Positions 42,908-51,714 of a stretch of DNA of 64,000 nucleotides are shown here, in pieces. A program made the position numbers and the translations under genes. The stretch covers positions 62,001-126,000 of the forward strand of contig NZ_PJIL01000011.1 of NCBI RefSeq assembly GCF_002929335.1, given 5' to 3'. The notes under the pieces were generated by a model, which did not search any database, was not told the DNA's origin, and was given only the letters and a program-made list of their open reading frames with translations. The DNA comes from Arthrobacter sp. Y81. GTDB lineage: Bacteria > Actinomycetota > Actinomycetes > Actinomycetales > Micrococcaceae. The first letter of the stretch is position 1; the number at the start of each line of letters is the position of its first letter.

Positions 42908-44506
42908 CTACCTTTCCGCCCCGTCGCCATGGGCGCCGTTGTGGTCACCGTTCAGGGCACGGCCCAGCACGCTTCCCACGGCGCCGTTCAGTGCGATGCG
43001 CGCCTCTTCCACCAGCGCCGCCGCCTGGAGGTGCCGGGCCAGCAGGCCCGAAAGGCGCTCGACGACGGCGCCCGTCCCCTTTCCCAGCGGCCGCACCGCC
43101 CGCGCTTCGGCCCCGCCCAGCACGTACGCGGCTGTGAGTGCCTCGATGGCGAGAAGCTGTTCAGCCGCGTCCACGGAGCGCTCCAGGAGTTGGAGGGCCA
43201 GCGGAGCCAGCGTTGAGTGGTCTTCGATATCCGCGGACAACGTGGGCGCCCCGAGGGTCGCCGGCGCAGCGAGGACCTTGAGCTCGGACAGCAGGCCGGC
43301 TGCCGAGTACCAGAGCAGTCCGGGCAGCTCTTCCGGTTCCAGCGCGGCTCCGTTCCTGGCTGCCTCGAGGTGACGCTGGCGGATGCGCCGCTGCGGCGGG
43401 TAGAGCTTGGCGATCCGCCGTTCGCTGCTGATTCCCAGATGGGCCAGCCCAAGGCGCAGGCCTTCGAACGCCAGTGCAAGCTGCATGGGCTGGAAGTTCC
43501 CGCCGGACACCATCCGCCCCGAGTCGAGATCGGTGAGCGGGTTGTCGCCCCGACCGTTGAGCTCCACCTCCAGGGCGTCTTCCAAGGCGGTAACCTGCCA
43601 CCGGAAAGCTCCGTGGGTCTGGGGTGCGGCCCGGAAGGAGAGCGCGTCCTGCACTGACGCCTCCCGCGTCGGGTCGTCCAGCCATCCGCCCCGGAGCAGC
43701 CGCCGGACATTGCCTGCCGTGACCGCCTGGCCGTCTACCGCCTTGGCCGCCTGCACCGCCGGCGAAAACGGGCTGAGGTTGCCGCCGCCGTCGTGCCTTG
43801 CCGTTGCCTCAAGCGACAGCGCAAGCGCGGTGTCCGCGAGATCGGCGAGCCTCAGGATCCGGTGCAGCACCAGCGCGCCCACCCCGATCGAATAGGAGTT
43901 GGAGCTGACTAGGGCCAGGGCCTCGCCGGGTGCCAGTTCCAGCGGCGCCAGCCCGGCGTCCGCAAGGGCCTGCCCGCCGGGCACCAGCTTCCCGTCCGGC
44001 GCCACCGTCTGGCCTTCCCCGATGGCGACGGCGGCCACGGCGGCGAGATGGGTCAGGTCGGCCGAGCCCACGGACCCGTCGCGCGGGATGGCGGGGACCA
44101 CGCCCCTGTTCAGCATTTCGGCATAGAAGCGGGCAGTTTCGGGCCGGACGCCGGAGCCGCCGCGGCTGAAGCCCACGAGCCGTGCCAGCATGACGGCCCG
44201 GACCTCGTCGCGGTCCAGGGGGTGGCCCACACCGCTGTTGTGGTACCGCACCACCTGCACCTGGTAGGCAAGGATCGATTTGTCGTCTACAGCGGTGTCA
44301 CGCCCGGAGCCCAGCAAGGTGTTGAGGCCGTAGACGCGGTGACCGGACTCGATGGCCTGCTGCACCACCTCACGCGACAGCCCGATCAGCTCCAGGGCGT
44401 CAGTACTCAGGACGAATTTCACCGCCGGATCGGCCGCTGCCTCCGCGACGTCCCGGGCGCGCAGGTGGGCCGTGCCGATCAGGAAGTTGCCGCTGCCGTT
44501 GCGCAT
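42908..44506 (-). CDS. HAL/PAL-like aromatic amino acid lyase without a canonical MIO motif
   Basis: A 532-residue member of the histidine/phenylalanine ammonia-lyase superfamily. Landmarks are VYGLNTLLGSGRD (normally YGVNTGFG), VSSNSYSIGVGALVLHR, RGDNPLTD and the SGGNFQP block. The segment that should carry the Ala-Ser-Gly precursor of the MIO electrophile (GSVGASGDLAPL) reads GSVGSADLTHL, so the triad is absent. It may do different chemistry or be non-catalytic. The start at 44506 follows the LLM stop by four bases; upstream codons of the longer frame overlap that gene. Confidence 0.82.
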   Translation of the reverse strand: MRNGSGNFLIGTAHLRARDVAEAAADPAVKFVLSTDALELIGLSREVVQQAIESGHRVYGLNTLLGSGRDTAVDDKSILAYQVQVVRYHNSGVGHPLDRDEVRAVMLARLVGFSRGGSGVRPETARFYAEMLNRGVVPAIPRDGSVGSADLTHLAAVAAVAIGEGQTVAPDGKLVPGGQALADAGLAPLELAPGEALALVSSNSYSIGVGALVLHRILRLADLADTALALSLEATARHDGGGNLSPFSPAVQAAKAVDGQAVTAGNVRRLLRGGWLDDPTREASVQDALSFRAAPQTHGAFRWQVTALEDALEVELNGRGDNPLTDLDSGRMVSGGNFQPMQLALAFEGLRLGLAHLGISSERRIAKLYPPQRRIRQRHLEAARNGAALEPEELPGLLWYSAAGLLSELKVLAAPATLGAPTLSADIEDHSTLAPLALQLLERSVDAAEQLLAIEALTAAYVLGGAEARAVRPLGKGTGAVVERLSGLLARHLQAAALVEEARIALNGAVGSVLGRALNGDHNGAHGDGAER

Positions 44507-44510
44507 GGGA

Positions 44511-45806
44511 CTAGAAGTCCAGCAGGTTCCGGCGGAAGCCGCCGTCGCCATAGCTTGTTCGGAGCAGCCCCCGGCGCCGCAGCACCGGCGCCAGGCGGTC
44601 CAGCACCCCGTGAACCGTGGCCGGGTCCACGAAGCCGGAGAACAGGAAACCGTCCCCGCCCACCTGCGCCCCGGCATCCTCGAGGTAGTCCGCAATCTCT
44701 TCGGCGGTGCCGATGATGCTGTCCCCGGCGCCGCCGCTGCGGGCCTGCAGGAGCTGGCGCAGCGTGGACCCGGGCGGACCGGCCTTGGCGAAATGGTCCA
44801 GGGTGCCCTGGTTGCTGTTCGTGGTGAGTTCGGGGAGCGGGGTGTCGAGGTCGAACTGCTTGAAGTCGATCACGGAGAGGTAGGAGATGGAATTCAGCTG
44901 GCTGTCGATGTCGCGCTGCGTGAGCTGCCGGCGCTGCTCCCGGAGCTCCTCAGCTTCGGCGCGGGAGCCCACCACGGCGGGTTTGAGGACGTACAGCACC
45001 TTGACATCGTCGGCGTTCCGCCCGGCCGCGGCTGCCTCGGCGCGGATCGAATCGCGGTAGGCCTTCATGCCGTCCACACCCCTCGCCAGGGCGATGGCGA
45101 CGTCGGCGTTGCCGCCCGCGAACGCCTTGCCCCGCGGGGACGCGCCGGCCTGGACCAGCACCGGCTCCTCGGGCAGCGGCGCGGTGTTCAGGGGCCCCCG
45201 GACCTTGAAGAACTCGCCGTCGTGGTTGATCGGGTGGACCTTCGTGTGGTCCGCGAACACGCCCGCTTCCGCGTCCTCCAGGATGGCGTCCGGCTCCCAG
45301 CTGCGCCAGAGCCTGCGCACCACGTCCACGAATTCCTCCGCCTTCTCGTAGCGGAGGTCATGCTCGATCTGCTGGTCCAGGCCGTAGTTCTGCGCGGCAA
45401 GATCGCTGCCGGAGGTCACCACGTTCCAGCCCAGCTGCCCGTTGGAGAAGTGCTGCAGGGTCGCCAGCAGCCGTGCAGCTGTGAACGGCGGGTAGAAAGA
45501 CGCGCTCACCGTGGGGACAATGCCGAGGTGTTCAGTGGCGGAGAGCAGGTACGGAACCAGGGCCAGCGGATCGTGCTTGGGTGCGAAGGACGCCTGGGCC
45601 AGCGACACCTTGGCGCTCCCGCCGTAGGTGTCCGGCACGGTGAGTGAATCCTCGATGATGAACAGGTCCAGCCCGGCCCGTTCGAATTCCCGCACGGCGT
45701 GCTGGTAGAGCGCCGGCTTTTTCCAGTCGTACCCGATGCCGTAACCGGGAGTGCCCCAGCCTTGGACGCCAAATCCGTGACCCACAAACCAACCGAAGTG
45801 CAGCAT
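44511..45806 (-). CDS. LLM-class flavin-dependent monooxygenase (NtaA/SnaA/DszA-like)
   Basis: A 431-residue FMN-dependent monooxygenase. Family marks are MLHFGWFVGHGFGVQGWG, FIIEDSLTVPDTYGG, GWNVVTSGSDLAAQNYG, PVLVQAGASPRGKAFA and IIGTAEEIADYLEDAG. The ATG at 45806 gives the usual N-terminus; an in-frame GTG at 45839 would add 11 residues. Relatives oxidise chelators (NTA, EDTA), sulfones, dibenzothiophene sulfone or S-substituted cysteines with FMNH2 from a partner reductase. Leading an operon with a lyase and cysteine-synthase-like enzyme, it may open a C-S bond in a sulfur-salvage route. Confidence 0.88.
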   Translation of the reverse strand: MLHFGWFVGHGFGVQGWGTPGYGIGYDWKKPALYQHAVREFERAGLDLFIIEDSLTVPDTYGGSAKVSLAQASFAPKHDPLALVPYLLSATEHLGIVPTVSASFYPPFTAARLLATLQHFSNGQLGWNVVTSGSDLAAQNYGLDQQIEHDLRYEKAEEFVDVVRRLWRSWEPDAILEDAEAGVFADHTKVHPINHDGEFFKVRGPLNTAPLPEEPVLVQAGASPRGKAFAGGNADVAIALARGVDGMKAYRDSIRAEAAAAGRNADDVKVLYVLKPAVVGSRAEAEELREQRRQLTQRDIDSQLNSISYLSVIDFKQFDLDTPLPELTTNSNQGTLDHFAKAGPPGSTLRQLLQARSGGAGDSIIGTAEEIADYLEDAGAQVGGDGFLFSGFVDPATVHGVLDRLAPVLRRRGLLRTSYGDGGFRRNLLDF

Positions 45807-46004
45807 GGGACTGACTGTATTCCCGTTGGATCTGTTCACGGCTGCCTGATTTCATCCGGCGTTACAGCGGTTCATCTCCCGTCATTATCCTCCCCGTATG
45901 GGCATTTGTAACCGCAACACGGGGTCACGTACAGGCCGTTCGTGACCCCCAATTAGCTCCGACGTAACCACGCATTGCGCGTGGTCCCGTTACGGAAGAT
46001 GACG

Positions 46005-46030
46005 ACGACGGCGGTGCGGGCCGCCGTCGT
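46005..46030 (+). terminator. candidate hairpin upstream of SAM-IV riboswitch
   Basis: ACGACGGCGG and CCGCCGTCGT form a perfect 10-bp stem with a 6-base loop, followed by AAGTGTTACGTTTTT. It lies between the divergent sulfur operons. It may insulate them or lie in the metZ-operon promoter region. Confidence 0.45.
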
Positions 46031-46049
46031 AAGTGTTACGTTTTTGGGG

Positions 46050-46131
46050 AGTAATGAGAACCGGCGCCAAGCCCTGACTGGCCGGTCGGCAACCCTCCCT
46101 TTCGCGGCGGGGTGCCTCAGGTGAATACTCG
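46050..46131 (+). ncRNA. SAM-IV riboswitch
   Basis: The segment has ATGAG, CCGGCGCCAAGCCCTG, then CGGCAACCCTCC, CGCGGCGGGGTGCC and CAGGTGA in the order and spacing of the actinobacterial SAM-IV aptamer (AAGCCC, CGGCAACCC, GGGUGCC core). It sits about 46 bp before the DUF1737-rhodanese-MetZ operon, which it would turn down when S-adenosylmethionine is plentiful. Confidence 0.85.
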
Positions 46132-46176
46132 GCATATCGATATTCGAGCTGCAAGCGTGAGAGAAGGAGATCCGTC

Positions 46177-46500
46177 GTGTCTGACGCACCCGCCCCACTG
46201 GCCCCGACTGCCGAACCGGCTGCCGCCGGCCAGGAGCTGCCCCAGGAAAAGCTGGCCTACCGGCTCATCACCGGCCCTGATGACCGTACCTTCTGCGAGC
46301 GCATCTCCGCGGCACTGTCCGAAGGCTACGTCCTGCACGGGAGCCCGGCGGCCACTTTCAACGGCACCAGCGTGATCGTGGCGCAGGCAGTGATCCTGCC
46401 CGCGGCCATCGCCACTGCCGACGCCGCTGTGGCAACCGCGGTGGACGAACTGGACTTCGACATCGACTTCCCCGGCGACGGTTTCGAGGGCCACGCGTGA
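46177..46500 (+). CDS. DUF1737 domain protein
   Basis: A 107-residue protein with GTG start after GAAGGAGAT. After a Pro/Ala-rich start it shows the DUF1737 pattern KLAYRLITGPDDRTFCERIS and ALSEGYVLHGSPAATFNG. The function is unknown. It overlaps the rhodanese gene by four bases and lies under the SAM-IV riboswitch, so it is likely connected to methionine or sulfur handling. Confidence 0.8.
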   Translation: MSDAPAPLAPTAEPAAAGQELPQEKLAYRLITGPDDRTFCERISAALSEGYVLHGSPAATFNGTSVIVAQAVILPAAIATADAAVATAVDELDFDIDFPGDGFEGHA

Positions 46501-46907
46501 GCTACGCCGGAGACCTGAGCCCGCAGGACGCCTGGGCCAAGCTGGAACAGGGCGCCGTCCTGGTGGATGTCCGCACCGAGGGTGAGTGGGCGCACATCGG
46601 CATCCCGGACACCAAGGCCACGGAAAACGATCCCCTTTTTATCCAGTGGACTTTCCCGGGCGGGATCCCCAACCCGGAATTCATCAACCAGCTGAAGCAG
46701 CAGGCCCCCGAGGACACCGGCGTCGAACTGGTGTTCCTCTGCCGTTCCGGCGCCCGGTCGGTCGCCGCCGCCATCGCCGCCACGCAGGCCGGCTTCACCG
46801 CCTACAACGTCCTTGAAGGCTTCGAAGGCGAACCGGACCGTTGGGGCGAGCGCACCGTCAACGGCTGGAAGAACCGCGGCCTGCCCACCAACCTCGGAAA
46901 GAACTAA
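46497..46907 (+). CDS. rhodanese-like sulfurtransferase
   Basis: A 136-residue single-domain rhodanese starting at the GTGA overlap. It has VLVDVRTEGEWAHIGIP and the active-site loop ELVFLCRSGARSVAAA, whose Cys would carry persulfide. It probably feeds or channels sulfane sulfur to the O-succinylhomoserine sulfhydrylase encoded directly downstream, in the same riboswitch-controlled operon. Confidence 0.92.
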   Translation: MSYAGDLSPQDAWAKLEQGAVLVDVRTEGEWAHIGIPDTKATENDPLFIQWTFPGGIPNPEFINQLKQQAPEDTGVELVFLCRSGARSVAAAIAATQAGFTAYNVLEGFEGEPDRWGERTVNGWKNRGLPTNLGKN

Positions 46908-48116
46908 GTGACCTTCAATCCCGATGCCGCCGGCTGGAGCCCCGACACCCAGGCTGTCCGCGGCGGCCTTGACCGCACCAATTTCCAGGAAACCACCGAG
47001 CCAATCTTCCTGAACTCCGGGTTCGTGTACGAATCCGCGGCGGCCGCCGAGCGCGCCTTCACGGGCGAGGACGAACGGTTCGTCTACTCCCGCTACGGCA
47101 ACCCGTCGGTGGCCACCTTCCAGGAGCGCCTCCGGCTGCTCGAGGGCACAGAGGCGTGCTTCGCGACGGCGTCCGGCATGTCCGCCGTGTTCACGGCACT
47201 GGGCGCCTTGCTCGCCGCCGGTGACCGGGTTGTGGCTGCACGCTCGCTGTTCGGCTCGTGTTTCGTCATCCTGAACGAGATCCTGCCGCGATGGGGCGTG
47301 GAAACGGTGTTCGTCGACGGACCGGACCTGGACCAGTGGCGCGCCGCCTTGGCAGAGCCGACGACAGCCGTGTTCTTCGAGTCGCCGTCCAACCCCATGC
47401 AGGAGATCGTGGACATCGCCGCGGTGAGCGAACTGGCGCATGCGGCAGGGGCAACGGTGGTGGTCGACAATGTCTTCGCCACTCCCCTGCTCCAGCGCTG
47501 CGGCGACCTCGGCGCCGACGTGGTGGTGTACTCCGGCACCAAGCACATTGACGGCCAGGGCCGGGTCCTGGGCGGCGCCATCCTGGGCACCAAGGAGTTC
47601 ATCGACGGCCCGGTCAAGCAGCTCATGCGCCACACCGGACCGGCGCTTTCCGCGTTCAACGCCTGGGTACTGACCAAGGGCCTGGAAACCATGGCGCTGC
47701 GCGTCAACCACTCCTCGGCCTCGGCCCTCCGCCTGGCCGAATGGCTTGAGGAGCAGCCCGCCGTCAGCTGGGTCAAGTACCCGCTGCTGAAGTCACACCC
47801 GCAGTACGAACTGGCAGCCAAGCAGATGAAAGCCGGCGGGACCGTGCTCACGCTGGAGCTGTCGCCGTCCGCGGGCCGTACGGCGAAAGAGGCCGCCTTC
47901 TCGCTGCTGGACTCGCTGCGGATCATCGACATCTCCAACAACCTCGGCGATGCGAAGTCGCTCATCACCCACCCCGCCACCACCACGCACCGTGCCATGG
48001 GTCCGGAAGGCCGTGCGGCCATCGGGCTGAGCGACGGCGTGGTCCGGCTCTCGGTAGGACTCGAGGATGTTGACGACCTGATCCGGGACCTGGAACAGGC
48101 ACTGAAGCAGATCTAG
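46908..48116 (+). CDS. metZ: O-succinylhomoserine sulfhydrylase
   Basis: A 402-residue Cys/Met-metabolism PLP enzyme with GTG start right after the rhodanese stop. Signatures are YSRYGNPSVATFQERL, FATASGMSAVFTAL, FFESPSNPMQEIVDI, the PLP-lysine block VVYSGTKHIDGQGRVLGG and SVGLEDVDDLIRDLEQAL. It makes homocysteine from O-succinyl- or O-acetylhomoserine and sulfide. The substrate preference cannot be read reliably. SAM-IV control fits its biosynthetic role. Confidence 0.93.
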   Translation: MTFNPDAAGWSPDTQAVRGGLDRTNFQETTEPIFLNSGFVYESAAAAERAFTGEDERFVYSRYGNPSVATFQERLRLLEGTEACFATASGMSAVFTALGALLAAGDRVVAARSLFGSCFVILNEILPRWGVETVFVDGPDLDQWRAALAEPTTAVFFESPSNPMQEIVDIAAVSELAHAAGATVVVDNVFATPLLQRCGDLGADVVVYSGTKHIDGQGRVLGGAILGTKEFIDGPVKQLMRHTGPALSAFNAWVLTKGLETMALRVNHSSASALRLAEWLEEQPAVSWVKYPLLKSHPQYELAAKQMKAGGTVLTLELSPSAGRTAKEAAFSLLDSLRIIDISNNLGDAKSLITHPATTTHRAMGPEGRAAIGLSDGVVRLSVGLEDVDDLIRDLEQALKQI

Positions 48117-48117
48117 C

Positions 48118-48699
48118 GTGTCCTGGCGGACGCTGGCCTCGAATATTCCGCTACCGGAGCAGAACCTGCTGGGCATAGCCGCCGGCCTGCTGCTGCAGCG
48201 CGTACTGCCCTTGCGCCTGGGCGGCGGGACGAACCGCGTTGCGCCGGGCACCGGGCGGCCGGGCACGCGGCGGCCACACGCCGGCGGGCAGCGCCTCGCC
48301 GGGCAACAGGTCATTGGCCTCGGTGCCATGGCGGCGGGGTGCTTCGTAATCGGCTGGTCTTGGGCAGCCGCCCGCGGAACGCGCCTGGCGGACCCCGGCG
48401 TGCTGGTCACCTCCGGGCCCTATGCGCTCTGCCGCAACCCGATGTACGTCGGCTGGTCCCTCCTTCACCTGGGGATGGGCCTGGTGCGGGATGACGCGTG
48501 GACCATAGCCGCCCTCCCGTTTTCGGCCGCCGCGGTCCACCGGCAAGTACTCCGTGAGGAGTCGCAGCTGGCGGACAAATTCGGCGACAGGTTCAGGTGC
48601 TACGAGCGCTCCGTGCCGCGGTACGTTCCTGCGTTTGTCAGCCGTGGGCGAGGATGGTGTCGATCAGCTGGCCTAGCTCGGGTGCATCGTTCGGGGTGA
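48118..48699 (+). CDS. isoprenylcysteine methyltransferase-like (ICMT/PEMT) membrane protein
   Basis: A 193-residue membrane protein with GTG start one base after metZ. The C-terminal half has the ICMT/PEMT pattern: VTSGPYALCRNPMYVGWSLL (SAM-binding loop) and LREESQLADKFGDRFRCYER followed by VPRYVP. Bacterial members methylate small molecules or thiols and are mostly uncharacterised. Adjacency to a SAM-regulated operon is suggestive but could be chance. Confidence 0.8.
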   Translation: MSWRTLASNIPLPEQNLLGIAAGLLLQRVLPLRLGGGTNRVAPGTGRPGTRRPHAGGQRLAGQQVIGLGAMAAGCFVIGWSWAAARGTRLADPGVLVTSGPYALCRNPMYVGWSLLHLGMGLVRDDAWTIAALPFSAAAVHRQVLREESQLADKFGDRFRCYERSVPRYVPAFVSRGRGWCRSAGLARVHRSG

Positions 48700-48803
48700 C
48701 TTCAGGTCTCGGGCAAAAAGAGTGTTCACTACCTGTTTCGGCCGCCACGCTTTTTCCACCCCAGCCTTGGCGGGGGCCTTGACGCCGGTGCAAGGATGAA
48801 GGC

Positions 48804-49427
48804 ATGTCCTTCTTTGACGACATTCCCGAACCGCCGCCGAGGCCTCGCCCGCCCCGGCACGTCCCGCCGGAGTGGGCCGGACCGCCGTCCGACGAGCTTC
48901 CTGCGGTCATTTCAGTGGGGCAGTTCCTTCACCGGTCTGACCGGATGGTCATGGCGGCGAAAAGTGTCGAGGTCTTCACAGCCGGGTGCCTGTTCGAGGT
49001 GGTGTGGGCAGTCCGCCGGTCCAGCGAGAAGGATAGCGAATGGAGCCTTATCACCGATCAGTGCTTCAACCGCGGCGGCTACAGGCCGGATGCGGAGGGC
49101 AGCCGCGGCGGCGCCCTCCGTTTCGGCGTCGCCTTTCCTGACGGGCGGAAGACCACGACTTCCCAGCTGCACCCTGGAATGTTTGACGGATCAGAGACGG
49201 TGGCGGGGCCGGTCCTGATGATGGCAGGCGGCGGTGGGGGCTCGGGCAGCGATGATGAGCTCTTCGCCTCCAGCAAGTTCTGGCTGTGGCCGCTGCCCCT
49301 GGGCGGCGACACCCGGGTGGTGGCGCAATGGGACGACCTTGGCATGGCCGAGGTGTCGGTTCTGATCAGCGGAGAAAAACTGGCGGCGGCGGCTCCGAAA
49401 GTGCAAAAGTACTGGGCCGGGCAGTGA
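48804..49427 (+). CDS. conserved hypothetical actinobacterial protein, 207 aa
   Basis: A 207-residue protein I do not assign to a named family. A Pro-rich N-terminus (DIPEPPPRPRPPRHVPPEW) is followed by a soluble beta-rich domain with PDGRKTTTSQLHPG, a Gly-rich turn, FASSKFWLWPLPLGGDTRVV and a C-terminal helix. It has no signal peptide or transmembrane segment. It stands alone. Confidence 0.75.
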   Translation: MSFFDDIPEPPPRPRPPRHVPPEWAGPPSDELPAVISVGQFLHRSDRMVMAAKSVEVFTAGCLFEVVWAVRRSSEKDSEWSLITDQCFNRGGYRPDAEGSRGGALRFGVAFPDGRKTTTSQLHPGMFDGSETVAGPVLMMAGGGGGSGSDDELFASSKFWLWPLPLGGDTRVVAQWDDLGMAEVSVLISGEKLAAAAPKVQKYWAGQ

Positions 49428-49521
49428 CACCGACCGTGCAGTAACACTCGGCTGGGCAACAACAACACTGTTCTGGGCAGTGGAAGGCGCGATGGGCGCC
49501 CTCACTGCCCGTCATGTGGAG

Positions 49522-49923
49522 CTATGCCCAGAATGCGTCACCCTTGGCGGTGTCCTGGAAGAACTCCCGTCCCTCGGAGATCCTGCCGTCAGCCACCCGG
49601 AATGCGATTACGCCGTCCTGGTCCAGGGACCGGCCGCCGCTCTCTGCCTGGTTGTGCTGCACCGCAACGGTGTTTGTTTCCCCTCCGATGATCTCCTCAA
49701 CGGTCACCTTCAGGTTGCCTCCTGAACGGGCGCCGAGTTCACCGAAGTAGGCCAGGATGGCGTCGCGACCCTCCTTCTTTCCGGATAGCACGCCGTCTCC
49801 GGCGACGTGCCAGACTGCGTCCTCCGCGAATATTTCACCAAGGGTTGCCATGTCACCTGCGCTGAATGCCTCGTATCCGCGCCGGACCAGTTCAACATTC
49901 TCCTGGGTTCCCATTTCGGGCAC
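49522..49923 (-). CDS. SnoaL-like/NTF2-fold protein
   Basis: A 133-residue cone-shaped-fold protein of the SnoaL-like group: ENVELVRRGYEAFSAGDMAT, FAEDAVWHVAGDGVLSG, GRDAILAYFGELGARSGG and FRVADGRISEGREFFQD. Such proteins bind small hydrophobic ligands or act as isomerases; most environmental copies are uncharacterised. An in-frame ATG four codons in is an alternative start. Confidence 0.87.
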   Translation of the reverse strand: MPEMGTQENVELVRRGYEAFSAGDMATLGEIFAEDAVWHVAGDGVLSGKKEGRDAILAYFGELGARSGGNLKVTVEEIIGGETNTVAVQHNQAESGGRSLDQDGVIAFRVADGRISEGREFFQDTAKGDAFWA

Positions 49924-50013
49924 CTCTCCGTCATCATCGTCGGGTAATTCCCGGACGGACTAAGGCTATTCCCAGCCAATATGCTTGTCGATGGATCCCG
50001 GAAACAGCAGCGT

Positions 50014-50337
50014 CTAGGTGTCGAGCTCCCAGTGGATGCGGATGGCATCGGCAACGGGCGCGGCGGCGACATCCACCGTGAAGGCCACTGGCGCGGTTCC
50101 GGTCTCTTCAATAACGGTGTCGTGGTAGACGCGGCCGCAGGCGGGGCACAGGGTGTAGAGGTCCTCGTCCGGCGGCCATGCGGCCAGTCCGGCAGGCACG
50201 GGTGTGTCCCCGCCAAGGTGGACCGGCATGCCTTCGGAGTTGGCCTGGATCAGTCCTTCATCGCCCACCGTGTTTCCGCATACGCAGGTGATGGTGGTGA
50301 CATCATGGCCGGTGACCTGGGCGAATTCGGTTTCCAT
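50014..50337 (-). CDS. small zinc-ribbon-like hypothetical protein
   Basis: A 107-residue protein with Cys18-x-Cys20 (TITCVCGNT) and Cys64-x2-Cys67 (LCPACGRVYHD), suggesting one four-Cys zinc site. The rest is acidic and ends in a predicted beta strand (DAIRIHWELDT). It is not recognised beyond this. It starts 27 bp after the GCS2 ligase stop on the same strand, so the two may be co-transcribed. Confidence 0.72.
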   Translation of the reverse strand: METEFAQVTGHDVTTITCVCGNTVGDEGLIQANSEGMPVHLGGDTPVPAGLAAWPPDEDLYTLCPACGRVYHDTVIEETGTAPVAFTVDVAAAPVADAIRIHWELDT

Positions 50338-50364
50338 GGCGCGCTCCGGGGTTGTAGGAACTGA

Positions 50365-51603
50365 TCAGGACTGCCGAACGCGCAACAGAACCGGCGCCGG
50401 CCCGCGCGCGTTGATGTCTTCGGCCCTGCGCATGGTGACTTCCACCGAGTGCGCCACGACGGCGGCCAGCGCGGCGGCGGCATCAGCAGCTCCTGCGAGG
50501 CCCTCCTGCATGGCACGGCGCTGCAGTTCCGAGCCGGTCCCGCGGTCCAGGATCCTGCGCACGCCTTTCCGGGCCAATTCCAGTTCGTCCTGTTCCTCCA
50601 GGACCGGCGCCACGAAGTCCACCAGCGCCTCCACCACTTCCTCGGCCGGAGCCGGGCGGAACGTGCCGAAATCGAGCAGTTCACCGCGAAGGCCGCAATT
50701 GCTGGCCTGCCACGCCGCCATCCGCAGGAGCACGGTGGGGACAGGGGCGGGGTCAACTCCGGCCCGCCATTCCCTGCTGGCCGACTCGACCAGGCCGCGC
50801 ACGAGGACGGCGATCAGCGCAGCGTCCTCGGCCTCCAGGCAGACGTCGGCCACACGGACCTCCACGGTGGGGTGGTTGCGGGACAGCCGCGCGTCAAAAT
50901 AGATCATCCCCTCGTCCAGCAACACGCCGCTGTCCAGCAGCCGGGTGACCACGCGCCGGTACATGGAGTGCGTGCCGAAGATCTGGGACGGGCCCGACGT
51001 CGGCCAACGGTTCCAGGCTTGCGTGCGGTAGCTCTCGAAGCCGGTCTCCACGCCATTCCAGAATGGCGAGTTCGCGCTGAGCGCAGTCAGCACCGCCAGC
51101 TTGTCCCTGATCCGGTCGAGGACGGCCACGCCTTCCTCGGGCGACTCGATGAACGTGTGAACGTGGAACCCGCAGGTCAGCTGCTCGTGGACCGTGAGCC
51201 CGAACCGCTCCTGCATGGTGGCGTAGCGCGGGTTCGGCGTGGTGTGCGTCGTGGAGGCAATCGGCGATGTTGCCAGCGCGGCCACCCGTGCGCCGTGTTT
51301 CTTGGCGGCGCGGTCAGCAAGTCCCCGGCCCTCGCGGATCTGGTGGAGCAGCTCCGCGTAGTCGAGGCACGGCCGTGTCTGCGTCTCGATCTGCTCAAGT
51401 TTCAGCTCGGCAGTCAGCCCGGTGGCGTCGTCGTCATGCGTTAAGTCACTCGTTGCGTCGTGTGGATCCGGAAGCCTCGGCTTGTCCGGGGAATCGTCGG
51501 CGGCGAGCTTCCGCCCTGTCAGGAGGGCGTCCGCCAGTGCCAGCGGCTCCCCGGTCACGGGGTCCACGATCAGCAGCTCTTCCTCAACCCCGAAAGTTCG
51601 CAT
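50365..51603 (-). CDS. carboxylate-amine ligase, GCS2 (YbdK) family
   Basis: A 412-residue member of the glutamate-cysteine ligase 2 family, beginning [20 protein letters not shown] with the hallmark GVEEE. Further marks are [32 protein letters not shown] and [15 protein letters not shown]. YbdK has weak gamma-glutamylcysteine synthetase activity. Actinobacteria use mycothiol rather than glutathione, so the physiological product may be different. Confidence 0.9.
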   Translation of the reverse strand: MRTFGVEEELLIVDPVTGEPLALADALLTGRKLAADDSPDKPRLPDPHDATSDLTHDDDATGLTAELKLEQIETQTRPCLDYAELLHQIREGRGLADRAAKKHGARVAALATSPIASTTHTTPNPRYATMQERFGLTVHEQLTCGFHVHTFIESPEEGVAVLDRIRDKLAVLTALSANSPFWNGVETGFESYRTQAWNRWPTSGPSQIFGTHSMYRRVVTRLLDSGVLLDEGMIYFDARLSRNHPTVEVRVADVCLEAEDAALIAVLVRGLVESASREWRAGVDPAPVPTVLLRMAAWQASNCGLRGELLDFGTFRPAPAEEVVEALVDFVAPVLEEQDELELARKGVRRILDRGTGSELQRRAMQEGLAGAADAAAALAAVVAHSVEVTMRRAEDINARGPAPVLLRVRQS

Positions 51604-51670
51604 GCATACATTGTGCGCCCGTGACGCCGCGTTAGACAGGTTCCGTAACGGAAGCTCATGAACGGACGGG

Positions 51671-51711
51671 CACGCTCCCGGACGTGGCGTTGCGGCGCGT
51701 CCGGGAGCGTG
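51671..51711 (-). terminator. long hairpin downstream of the HTH-MurA gene
   Basis: CACGCTCCCGGACG pairs perfectly over 14 bp with CGTCCGGGAGCGTG around a 13-base loop. It begins four bases after the HTH-MurA stop. There is no clear U-tract, as is common for actinobacterial terminators. Confidence 0.75.
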
Positions 51712-51714
51712 ACG

